64,000 nt of DNA. Origin: Nymphalis io. Taxonomy: Eukaryota; Arthropoda; Insecta; Lepidoptera; Nymphalidae. A program made the position numbers and the translations under genes. This document shows positions 24,246 to 36,000 of the stretch, in pieces (positions within the stretch are counted from its first letter, which is position 1; each line of letters opens with the position of its first letter). The stretch lies in contig NC_065917.1 in NCBI RefSeq assembly GCF_905147045.1, positions 2,744,501 through 2,808,500 on the forward strand, written 5' to 3'. Below the pieces are notes generated by a model. It did not search any database. It was not told the DNA's origin and saw only the letters and a program-made list of their open reading frames with translations.

Positions 24246-25049
24246 ATGTTTATTATAATAGATCTTACATTATGTTGCATGCATTATGAATGACTTAAAA
24301 TATTCATACTAAAAAATAATATTTGTTTTTGTCATGTATGTGTTTCTTAACTATTCATACTTTTTTGCCTGCGTGTTCCTGCGTATGCGTGCGGTTTCTA
24401 GTATAGTATAGTATAGTCTATAAGTAGTTTGTAGACTATTCACGTGCAAAGCCGAAACGCAATTGGCATATTATATTTTTACGACTTACGTGAAATGTTG
24501 AGGTAAAAAAAAAAATTGGATATAAAACCTTTTTTTTTTTTTGGTTTTGCAATAAAAAACTCATTTGGTCTCGATTGTCTATGCAATCTGTCTAGGTTCG
24601 GTTACAAATGAATATGTCGTAGACAAATGGTCAGTTGACTTGTCTACGAACGGTGTATTGTATTCCGTTAAAAATGGGTGTAAAATATATAAAAACTATT
24701 TGGTTCGTCATGATTGTGTAAGTATTTTTCTTTTTAATCGACGTTGTTTACTAAAAATTATTGGTTCAAAAACCGTCAAATTGCTTTGATTTAATACTTA
24801 GAAATAACATATTGTTCCATCTTAAGGATGTCTGGTTTATTTTACTCTCTCTAATGCGGGCTGATGGATATCAGACATTTGACTTATATTTTCAGAATTC
24901 CTCGTAAAGTCAACTCAGTACGAGGTCAATCTTGCCGGTCTTCTATAGTATATAAATTCTATTAATTTAAATTATGTGCAATGATTTGAAGAAGTGTTGT
25001 TATGAGCAATTTAAAGATACGAATATGTATTCATTAATATATTTTAATA

Positions 25050-25140
25050 ATAATGTCCTCCGGACCGATTTTGGCCACGGCGGCCAATCTCAAGAGAGAT
25101 TAGCCACCTGCGCAGGAGATATTATAGTGCACAAGTGTGC
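25050..25140 (-). repeat. SINE family D, 3' fragment
   Basis: AATGTCCTCCGGACCGATTT and GGCCAATCTCAAGAGAG match the antisense 3' end of the copy at 57722-58078. Confidence 0.7.
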
Positions 25141-25821
25141 ATAAAACGAATTTTCAATACAATGAATGTATTATTCTTGCAATTATTATGGTTGACGGAT
25201 GTGGCGCGTGGACGATACTGATTAAAAAAAAACAAATATCCAACACGGCAGCGATTTATTATATCAACTGTAAACAATACCGTAACCGTAAACATAGGTT
25301 ACAAATATATTTACCGTCTTTTAAAAAAACAAAAATCATATTCCTATCTTAAAAAATATTAAGAACAGTTACCATTAAACAGAAAAATATTACGACATAC
25401 TTATTTACAAATTATAAAAAAATAAATTGAATATGAGAAAACAAAATATTAATAAAGATTAATAAATTAAATATATTATTAATGTAAACACTATTTTTAA
25501 ATCTCCTTAATCTATAACGTTTGAGTTCAAATAGGTTTGTTGCATAATGCTCGTAAGAAAACTTAAATCGATCAATTTCCCGCCATGAATAGTATCTGAC
25601 AGATTAAAAATGTAATTTATTATAAAACCGTGACAGTTACGCTTCAGAAATATTTAATAATAATTCATATTATATCTAATATTATTTACAATCTGCTTCG
25701 ATTCCTACACATCGTTATATACATTTATATAACGATTCGCGGGAACCATAACGCGACGCCGCGAGACAATCTACGTTCCTGTTTCGCGGGCTTTCGCGCT
25801 GCGAATATAGAGCGGGCATAG

Positions 25822-25863
25822 GTACTGACATATACAGCCAATCCTGGCTGTATATGTCAGTAC
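25822..25863. repeat. Perfect 19-bp inverted repeat with 4-nt loop
   Basis: GTACTGACATATACAGCCA at 25822-25840 and its exact complement at 25845-25863, separated by ATCC. It would fold as a hairpin in DNA or RNA. No host gene or other copy was noticed. Confidence 0.9.
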
Positions 25864-27147
25864 GATAACTATCCAGTTCTCAACGGACTTCAAAAAAGGA
25901 GGAGGTTCTTAATTCGATTGTATGTTTATTACACGACAATTCCGCCAATTATGGTGATTATTTTTTTGTTTAGTAGGTCATATTTCAGAGGTGGTCCCAT
26001 AAGAATTTTATCGAAATTGATTCGGAGCTCTCCGAGAAAATCAACAAAAACAAAGATATACATTCAGATAATGTTTTGGTTTATGGTTCCTTTCACAAAA
26101 GTTTTTGATGAGGATTTTCAATCTCTGTTCTTTTAACTGTCATCATAGACAAAATATCCAAAAACAAAAAAGATTGTTTGTATTTTTAATAAGGAGCCGT
26201 CATGATAATTATTATACATTAAAAATACCTATATATATTCTTAAAAAAGAATGAAAAAACTACTTTCTGCCAAACGGTGCTGTCTCATTTGAGCAACGCG
26301 TAGGCTTACCCGTATTTTATAAAAATTAATAAACTTTAAAAAAAAAACACTTCCTACAAAAAAATGCAAAATAAAATTTATTTAAAAAAAAAAACAAAAA
26401 CCAACTTGAAATCTATACCCATATATACAAACTTAAACTAAAAAGTAAAAAATAGTATTTTAATTATTTCAAAGCAAAAACAACAACATTTTTTGATACT
26501 TATATATCTATTAAATATTTGTGAACGATATATATACGTATGTGTGAGTTATTTTTGGAGTCGGTGCCATCCAAAGAAATATAACCTTATGTTAACAAGT
26601 ACGACATAGGCGCTCAGCTGTTGTGGCTCATAATAATAATTTATTAGTTCATAAACTGACTTCCGATTATTTTTGTATAAAGTGGGTAGGACGCGTCATA
26701 GAAGCATATTGGTTTTAAGAATTCCTGGCACTACGTTACGCTGTCTATTATGAATTAAGTGTAATAATTGGGCTGTTTTTCATTTCATAAAGCCCACAGG
26801 TGTTAACATCTTATATATATATTAATTAGGTAGCTTCTCAATTAATATATGAATGCGAAACCGAACGAATACCGCTGATAATTGGAAAGAAGCAGATCAA
26901 AATTTTTATGAAAGTTCAAAAGTTTGTTGCAATAGCAGGATTAAGCCGTCTTTCTTGGTCAACGGTCTATAAACAGTAACAGTCAGCCTTATCATTTGTT
27001 CAATATATCAAATTAAGTTTTTATGCGATTGCGTGGTAACACTAATATAATTATTTAATATAAATATTACATAACTTAACAACAATGAATTGTTTGTATG
27101 AGATTACCTATTGTTTTTTTTAATACGTAATCATTGTTTTTTTTCAG

Positions 27148-27206
27148 ATTGACGGCTGTCATCGATGGTTTGAAATTAGAAAACTATCAAACTACCTCAA
27201 ATAAAT
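27148..27206 (+). other. Possible non-coding spliced exon upstream of ApepP copy 1
   Basis: A 59-nt segment has a pyrimidine-rich acceptor (TTTTTTTCAG) and a consensus donor GTAAGT. It contains only tiny open frames. It could be a 5'UTR exon of the downstream aminopeptidase, whose first coding exon has an acceptor at 28409-28410. If so, the U2 gene lies inside a 5'UTR intron. This is inference from splice signals. Confidence 0.3.
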
Positions 27207-27302
27207 GTAAGTATTATTTATAGAGCAACACGTGTGATTTGAAGTATTGTGGCATAAAAGTGAAACTGTACATTAAGTTAACTCGTAGTGTCACCGTAAT
27301 AT

Positions 27303-27437
27303 CATAGATGGCGCTGTACCACTATAACAATATTCTGCATCGCGCTGGCCATTTTTTTTATATACGTAAAGTTTACTCCATATCTCATAGATGGCGCTAT
27401 GCTTTTTGGACGATATCCTGCATCGCGCTGGCTAGAT
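27303..27437 (+). repeat. Two imperfect ~50-bp direct repeats before U2
   Basis: Units at about 27303-27352 and 27387-27437 share CATAGATGGCGCT and CCTGCATCGCGCTGGC-like ends. They stop about 45 bp before the U2 start. Confidence 0.7.
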
Positions 27438-27481
27438 ATTCTCACGAATAATGACCTCCGTGGATTGGTTCCCTTCGAGTT

Positions 27482-27668
27482 ATCGCTTCTCGGCCTTTTG
27501 GCTAAGATCAAAGTGTAGTATCTGTTCTTTTCAGCTTAATATCTGAAAGTTCCCGCACTGCGGGACCAGTATATTAAACTGATTTTTGTACCACGACGGG
27601 ATGTTCGGGGCTCGCTCCACTCCCGTCACGGGTCGGCCCGGCATTGCAGTGCCGCCGGGATCGGCCCA
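27482..27668 (+). ncRNA. U2: U2 spliceosomal snRNA (variant)
   Basis: About 187 nt. The 5' end CTTCTCGGCCTTTTGGCTAAG, the branch-site recognition segment GTGTAGTATCTGTTC, and an Sm-type site GATTTTTG at about 27580 are in the right order and spacing. Stem IIa reads TTTCAG/CTGAAA where the usual insect sequence pairs ATCAG with CTGAT; both sides changed together, so pairing is kept. Stem IIb (TCCCGC/GCGGGA), stem III (GACGGG/CCCGTC) and a GC-rich stem IV (CCCGGCATTGCAGTGCCGCCGGG) can also form. U2 base-pairs with the intron branch site in the spliceosome. I could not confirm a proximal sequence element or 3' box, so a well-preserved variant pseudogene is not excluded. Confidence 0.88.
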
Positions 27669-28415
27669 CAGAATTCACTTGAAACTAGGGTCATAAAATT
27701 TGTGGTAGAATCAAATTTCTTACATTATTAAAGCTTTTATTTTTTTTCGAAATGTAAGTTGCTGTTGGCCAGAGTGGCCTCTACAGCTTCACCGGGAGCA
27801 TTATTAAAGCGCAAGTAAAGTATATGTCTATATGTTACACATTTACCTCTAAAGTTGAAACAGGTCTCGGTCCATAGATTCAAATTTTGGTAATATTGTT
27901 GCTAGTACTTTGGAATTGGCAATGTCTTCTAAAGTGAATCGCATGTCATAGTGTAAATCTATCATATATATATTGCAAAAGTTTCGTCACAAGGTTAATG
28001 TATGGAAAGCGTTTACAAATATACGGACATTAATTTTATTTATTAAACTGAAGGAAACATATTTTTTTTATTTAAATATCTCGTCATACTTTAAAAATTG
28101 GTTCGGATACCAATGTGTATATTATGTATACTTTCTTATATACTATTGTACGAATTGCGAACGTAACTCTGTGTGTATGTTACGCTTTAATGGTTAAATT
28201 AAAAAGATTTGATTTTGGTAGAAGCAAACTTCAACCCCAAGGCAGTACATAGGCAATATTTTATAAGTAACACAATGAACACAAAACGCCACGCCCACAC
28301 CTTGTCTTAAAACGCGGGCGAAAACTTTTATGTAAAATTTATCAATATGAAACGATTCTATTAATTCTCTGTGACAAATAAATAACTGCTTTTTTATTTG
28401 TTGCTTGTAGCAAAG

Positions 28416-31400
28416 ATGTCACTACAGCGCTTGACAGCGCTCCGAGCGCTGATGGCGAGCCAGCCGACGGCGCTGGCTGCGTACATCGTGCCCACTGCCG
28501 ACGCACACAACGTAAGATTTTACACCGATTATATTAATACGGGGATTCCCGGTGCTTTTAGGAATACTATCCAATATTTCACTGCTAGTTAAAGGCTCTG
28601 CTGCTTAGGCCAAATTTCTCATGAGCCAGAATTTAAAGAAACCCATATTTTTTGCCGTCCCCTACGAGGGAATAATTCAATTTATTATTATACTAATTAA
28701 TGGTTAAGTAAATATTCCGAATCAGCGGTGAATAAATCATGTACAACAAATAGCGACTGCCACTGCCACTGCCATGGTACGTACGAGGATTGACGTGTTA
28801 ACATGTGTTCGTATAACGATCTCACGCACACATTAACGCGCTCACAATAACTATCTCACGCTGACGTCATCACGCCCGAACTCTTAGGCCGAATTCTACT
28901 AATTTATAGCGATTACGATACGTTCCCGATTCAATTCCGATCCAACTTTGAATCATCTGTATTTGTTCGAATCGGAACCGAACCGATAACATGTTAACAT
29001 ATACCGTTATGTCAAAATCAAACGTAATTGTTAACTTTTTTGGCAATAGTCGATAATTCAATTAAATAACAGGAAAATGGAAAAACGGCAACGATCACGC
29101 TTCGATTCGATTGCGATAAAATGACAATTTGTTAGTAGAATTGGTCCCCAGTAAGCCTTCTACTCAAAAGGAACTTACCTTTTTTTAAGCGTTTAATTTT
29201 TAAATGTCAAATTGTCTGCGTATAATGCAACCATTTGAAATGTCGATTCAAATGTGCTTGATACGTATGTAAACGCAACGATTCATTTTAGTCGGAGTAT
29301 ATAGCCCCGGTTGACGCCAGGCGGGAGTGGTTATCAGGGTTTACGGGGTCAGCGGGGATCGCCATCGTGACGTCGGCGAAGGCTCTCGTCTGGACTGATG
29401 GGAGGTACTACACGCAATTCCAGAACGAAGTTGATATGAATGTATGGACGCTTATGAAACAATGTGAGTTATTTATAGAGCAGGGCTTTAAGAAGGCAAG
29501 AATATATTTATTCTAAAATACTAGGGGGGGGGGGGTGAGCAAAAAAATTCTATACCCGGCAAGTAAGCAACTTGAATATAGTACATATGGTGAAATATAG
29601 ATAAATCAGCTTAGACTTTTTTTTTTTTTTTAAAATGGTCACCCATAGACATTGGCGCTGAAATTACCGAGTAAACTTGTTGCCTGATCAATTTCATACA
29701 TTTTTTTTTCAGCACTACCGGAAACACCGTCTATGGACAAGTGGTTAACGAGTAACCTCGTATCCGGTTCTGTGGTGGGAGTCGATCCTCACACGATGAC
29801 CAGGGAGGATTGGACGCCTCTACAGGTATACATTTAACTGTTTCGGTTTTGTCGCAAGATTATATATCACTATATTCCGCTCGCGGCTACTCCTGCGTGA
29901 AAGGGGGGGGGGAAGATTTTAGAGGGGCTTAAGTCAGCTCTCTTAAGTCAATCTCTATTATAAATTTCATTAAAATCCGTTAAGCAGTTTTTGCGTCAAA
30001 AAGTAACAAACTTCCGTCCTTACAAACTTTCGCGATTATAATAAGAATAAATAGGTAGGTTCGTACCTTCCCAGAATTCCAAGCCAAATATTAATAATAT
30101 TACTGGGTGGGTACGTAATATAATCCTATAAAGAGATTAAGATAAATTTTTGTTTTTTTTTTCAGACGGCTCTATCGAAGGCGAAGGTGCAATTAATGGC
30201 TGTTGATAAAAATCTAGTCGATCTGGCGCGATTCCAGTTGAAGGATTTCCCGCCGGAGCGACCGCATAATAATATTATGCATCTGCCGATCGAGTATACT
30301 GGTATACAAAAAAAATGGACTGCCTCGGTGGTCATGATATAAGGCTGCAGACGTAAAGGTTCTGGGTTTAAAATCCAGGTTTGGCCAGTAAAAAGTTATT
30401 GGGTGCTTCTGTCGAAAATTCTCAGTAGCAGCCCGGAGTCTGGAAGTTGAAAGTGTGTACACTCCAGAGCCCGAAAGCACGTAAAGCCGTTGGTTCCGCG
30501 TCTGAACTTTTTCCGGTCGTATCGGATTGCCGTCCCATCGGATTGTGAGAGTTAGGGAATAGAGAGTGCACCTGTGTTTGCGCGCACACTCATGCACTAT
30601 AATATGCCCTGAGCTTGGCTAGTCTATTAAGACTGTCCTGGACCAAAAGCAAAGGACCAATGGTCCTTCGCACTACCTTCCAACCTCCGCGTTACCAATA
30701 TTTCTTGCCAGTACAATCAAGGACTTTAAATACCACAGATTATTCAAATATCGAATTATGTGATCACAATTCAAAGTCATAGTTATTTTTTATCTTTAAT
30801 CCTGTAATTGAGATAGATAACAGATGAAAATTGGTTTTCCTTAACAGGAAAAACGGCTGGTCAGAAGATAAAGGAGCTGAGAGACAAAATGGCCGAGAAG
30901 AATGCCTCCGCTCTCGTCATAACAGCGTTGGATGAGGTCGCATGTAAATATCATTCACTTGTTCATTCATTCGTTCCTTAAGTCCTATATATTTTTTTAA
31001 TGTTTTTTTAATGTTGGCTTCCTAATTTTAAATGTTTGTCACTATATTAAAAAAAATGTGTGAGTGCCAATATACTCACGAGAATTTATGTGTAAACAGT
31101 AGCGATGGTAGCAGTAGCGGTATGGGCTGTGTATACCACCAAACCGCATTGAAGCAGCGTGGTGAAATAAGCTGCAAACCTTCTCCTCAAAAAGGGCTCC
31201 CCTTAAGGGCGCGCTGATTTATTGGGCAGAAATATCGTGAGGAAACCTGCCACTTGCAGGTTAATAAATGCATAATTTAACTGAAATCATGCCACATTTG
31301 TATTCACCAATCCGCATTGAAACAGCGTGGTGGAATAAGCTCTACACCGCCTCAAAGGAAGAGGAGGCCTTAGCCCAGCCGTGGGACATTCACAGGCTGT

Positions 31401-32021
31401 TACTGATGCAAAGTGCATTGATGTGTGCGTGACATCGGTACACGAGTTCACGAGTTTACACATAAATTCTCGTGAGTATCACAGCAGTCCACCATTTTGC
31501 AGTCCAAGTGCATTGATGTGTGCGTGACATCGGTACACGAGTTTACACATAAATTCTCGTGAGTACCACAGCAGTCCACCATTTTTTTTAAATTATTGTT
31601 TGTTCTTCACACACAATTACAGATACACTTAACCTCCGGGGTAGTGATATTAATTACAACCCCGTGTTCTTCTCGTACCTCGTCATAACCCCCACGTCGG
31701 TGGTGCTGTTCTGGGACGAGGGCAAGATACCACAGGATATACGCGATATACTGGTGGAAGAGGGCGTTGATTTGGAGGGGAGGCCGTACGAGGAAATCAC
31801 TGATGCTTTGAAAAAAATAGCAGTAAGTTTGATTTTAGATTTGTAGACTGATGGCAAAGATGGTAAGTGGTCACCGTTCGTCATTGGCACTGTGAGAAAT
31901 ATTATCTCTTACATAGCCAACGTTCCTTATGCTTGTTACACTGGCTCACTCACTCTAATGCTTGTAGTTGTAATTAAACTGGCCCATTCACTATTCATTG
32001 CTCTTTGTAAAGCCCAGTGAT

Positions 32022-32067
<46 letters not shown>

Positions 32068-33019
32068 ATGAAGGCGGACGAGCATATGGGCCACCTGATG
32101 GTAAGTAGTCGCCAATGCCCATAGACATTGGCGTTATAAGAAATGTTAACTATCGCTTACATCGCCAATGCGCCACAAACCTTGGGAACTAAGGTCTTAT
32201 GTCCCTTGTGCATGTAATTACACTGGCTCACTCACCCTTCAAACCGGAACACAACGATACCAAGTACTGCTGTTTAGCGGTAGAAAACTAATAAGTGGGT
32301 GAGTTTGAACAAGGGACATAACATCTTAGTTCCTAAGGTTCGTGGCGCATTGGCGATGTAAGTGATGGTAAACGTTTCTTTCAATGCCAATGTCTACGGG
32401 CGGTGGTTACCACTTACCATGAGGTGGCCCATTTGCATGCCCGCCTACCATTTTTATAAAAAACTGAATTGAATATCATGAAATTTTGCATACACGTTAC
32501 CAGGGGTAGCTAACACCTGTGGGGGGGGCACATGATCGAAGCGATGTATACCGCACGGCTTAGATACTAGATAGTAATAATAATTTTCTACTTTATTTAT
32601 AGAGGGAGCTGTCGGAAAATGGTGATAGGGAACATTCGATATGGTTGTCCAGTGAAGCGAGCGAGGCGATACATCGAGCGGCTTCTGGGGTGAGTCTCAT
32701 ACCATACCAAATCAAACCAAATCAAATAAAATAAAATCAAATCAACATACATACGAGGACTTTAAGGAGGCGCCATGATGTATACTTACTAATATTAAAG
32801 GCGACTGTAATTCTGTCCGTATGTTTGTTTGTTGACGCTTTCACGGCTAAATCACTGATTTAGATTTATGAACACTTTTATTTTATTTATTTATTTTGTA
32901 TGTATATTTCAATGAGTTTCTGGATGGTTTGAAAACACAATTGGACTATAGGTGGCGCTGCTGTCGGTATGTCACCGAATCAAAAAAATGTCTGTATGGC
33001 TGGATGACGTCCGTCCGCT

Positions 33020-33081
<62 letters not shown>

Positions 33082-36000
33082 CCGAAAGATCGAGAATGAT
33101 GAGGTCTACTCTCCGACCTACCATGCTCCAAGCTGCATGCTCAAGGCTCCGAAAAGTTCCAAATGGAACTTCAAAATCAATTCACCGCGTTGGAAACCAT
33201 AAGCAACATTGATGAGAGAACCGACACGCTGGTCAAAATACTGCAAAACACATCCCGCAAGCGTTTTCCGCCACAGAGAAGAGACAACGCACCAAAACTC
33301 TCTGCTGAGACACTCGAGCTCATGATAAAACGACGAGAACTACCATCGTTTTTGTCAGATAAGGCCTTAAACCGAACAATAAAAACGCTGACGCGACGCG
33401 ATCTCCGACGCTCCAATACCCGTGCCATCAAGGCTGCGATTGAGCAAAATCGGGGATCGAAAGTGTTCGCTCGCAAGTTTGGGAGGCCGCGTCTGACAAA
33501 ACTTAAAACTGAAAATGGTGGGGTCGTTACCTCTAGGCCTGAGATTGTCGGATAAGTAGAGAGGTTTTATGGGCAGTTGTTCTCTTCAAGATCGGATAAA
33601 CCCGTGGGAATCAGTATTGATGACCAGCGCGCCCCTCTTATGCGCCATTACTCCGAGGAGCTCCCGGTCGTTGACCAAGGAGAGATTAGGGCGGCTCTAG
33701 TACAGCTTAAAAACAACAAAGCTCCGGGAGATGACGGAATCACAACAGAGTTGCTTAAGGCAGGCGGGACTCCGGTCCTGAAAGAGCTAGCAAGCCTCTT
33801 TAATTCCGTCATCCAACATGGCAAGACCCCGGAAACGTGGAGCGGGAGTGAGGTGGTACTGTTTTTCAAGAAAGGTGATAAAACCCTCTTGAAAAACTAC
33901 AGACCAATCTCCCTCCTGAGTCACGTGTATAAGCTGTTCTCAAGAGTCGTCACGAACCGTCTCGCCAGACGACTTGACGAGTTCCAGCCCCCAGAGCAAG
34001 CCGGCTTTCGATCAGGCTACAGCACCTCGGACCACATCCATACTGTTCGGCAGATTGTGCAGAAGACCGAAGAGTACAATCAGCCGCTGTGTATGGCATA
34101 TGTGGACTACGAGAAAGCCTTCGGCTCCATCGAAACCTGGGCAGTGCTCGACTCATTGCAGAGATGTCATATCGATTGGAGATATATCGAGGTACTGAGA
34201 TGTCTGTACAACGCCGCTACAATGACTGTCCACATCCAGGACTGTAAGACGAAGGCGATCCAACTGCGCAGAGGGGTGAGACAGGGGGATGTAATATCCC
34301 CGAAACTGTTCACCAACGCGTTGGAAGACGTTTTCAAAACGCTGGATTGGACTAGGTATGGAGTCAATGTAAACGGCGAGTACATCTCACACCTTCGATT
34401 TGCCGACGATATCGTCATCATAGCAGAGTCGCTGGAACAACTCACCGAAATGCTGCGTAGCCTAGGCGAGTCTTCCCGGCGTGTCGGTCTCGGTATGAAC
34501 TTGGACAAGACCAAGGTCATGTTCAATAGGCATGTCGTGCCGGGACCGATATACGTCGAGGGGAAACCTCTCGAAGTTGTTAGTGAATATACCTACCTAG
34601 GACAGATAATACAAGTCGGTAGGAACAACTTCGAGAAGGAAGCCGATCGAAGAATTCGCTTGGGATGGGCAGCATTTGGCAACCTTCGTCAAGTCCTCAA
34701 GTCGTCTATACCGCAATGTTTGAAGACGAAAGTCTTCAACCAATGCGTCTTACCTGCCATGACATACGGTGCCGAAATGTGGACACTAACTGCGGGACTA
34801 GTCCACAAATTCAAAGTCGCTCAGCGTGCTATGGAGCGAGCTATGCTCGGAGTATCTTTGAAGGATAAGATCAGAAATGAGATTATCCGGAAAAGAACCG
34901 GAGTCACCGACATAGCTTGCAAAATTAGCAGGCTGAAGTGGCAGTGGGCTGGTCACGTATGTCGTAGGACCGATGGCCGTTGGAGCAGACGAGTCCTAGA
35001 GTGGAGACCGCGAATCGGCAAGCGCAGCGTAGGGCGCCCTCCAGCCAGGTGGACCGACGACCTTAAGAAGGTGGCGGGCACCAACTGGATGCGGAAGGCG
35101 GAGGACAGGGAGCTTTGGCGCACCTTGGGAGAGGCCTATGTTCAGCAGTGGACAACGATTGGCTGTTGATTGATATACACACATTTATTATATTCAAGAT
35201 TTATTTATCTTTTCAGGAAGGTGATTTGAAGAAACCGCTGAATTTGGTCTCCGAAATGTCACCGGTCGCGTTGGCTAAGTTAGTCAAGAACTCAGTGGAG
35301 TTGGAGGTATGAGTGTTCTGCATTTAGTGTTGAACGAACATACGGACTTACTTGGTGGTTAGGCTTTGTGGAAGTCTGGGTAGGTACCACCCACTCATCA
35401 AATATTCTAAACAGCAGTACTTGGTATTGTTGGGTTCCGGTTTGATGGGTGAGAAAAAGTGTAACTACAGGCAAAGGGACATGACATCTTAGTTCCCAAA
35501 GTTGGTGGCGCATTGATGACGTAAATGGTTAATATTTCTACAGCGCCAAGATGTATGGGCTGTGGTGACCGCATACCATCAGGTGGCCTAATCTTATTTT
35601 AAATTAAAGACAATTTACATGACGTCATGATGTGTGTGTAAAAATGTCTTCGTGAATTAATTTCGACTTCTATTCAAGGGTTTCCGTCAATGTCATATAA
35701 GAGACGGCGTAGCGGTGGTGCGTTTCTTCAAGTGGCTGCACGACCAGATTGACGGTGGTACCGCCGTCACCGAGGTGCAGGCTGCTGATAAGCTACTGGA
35801 ATTTAGAAAGTGAGTATATATATATTTATATAAAAAAATTATATATATATATATATATATATATTTTTTATTAAAATAAGAAGGCTGACGACCATATGGG
35901 CCACCTGATGGTAAGTGGTCACCAACGCCCATAGACATTGACATTGTAAGAAATGTCAACCATCGCTGTCAACATTGCCAATGCTTTACCAACCTTGGGA

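Larger units (their letters stand above)
21281..27147. other. Intergenic region between asf1 and the U2/aminopeptidase locus
   Basis: About 5.9 kb with no coding exon I can support. It holds SINE fragments, an AT-rich stretch at 25370-26500 and a perfect 19-bp hairpin at 25822-25863. Short open frames (for example 22927-23292) are AT-rich, lack domains and overlap repeats. Confidence 0.5.

Noticed and set aside
31413..31585. CRISPR-like direct repeats
   Set aside because: Only two units, no spacer series, and the genome is plainly eukaryotic.
32024..33079. Possible centromeric or satellite array
   Set aside because: Only simple (TA)n runs of 40-60 bp next to repeat ends.
33163..35169. Large open frames as host genes
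   Set aside because: The motifs are those of a non-LTR reverse transcriptase with an in-frame stop. It is a transposon inside an intron.
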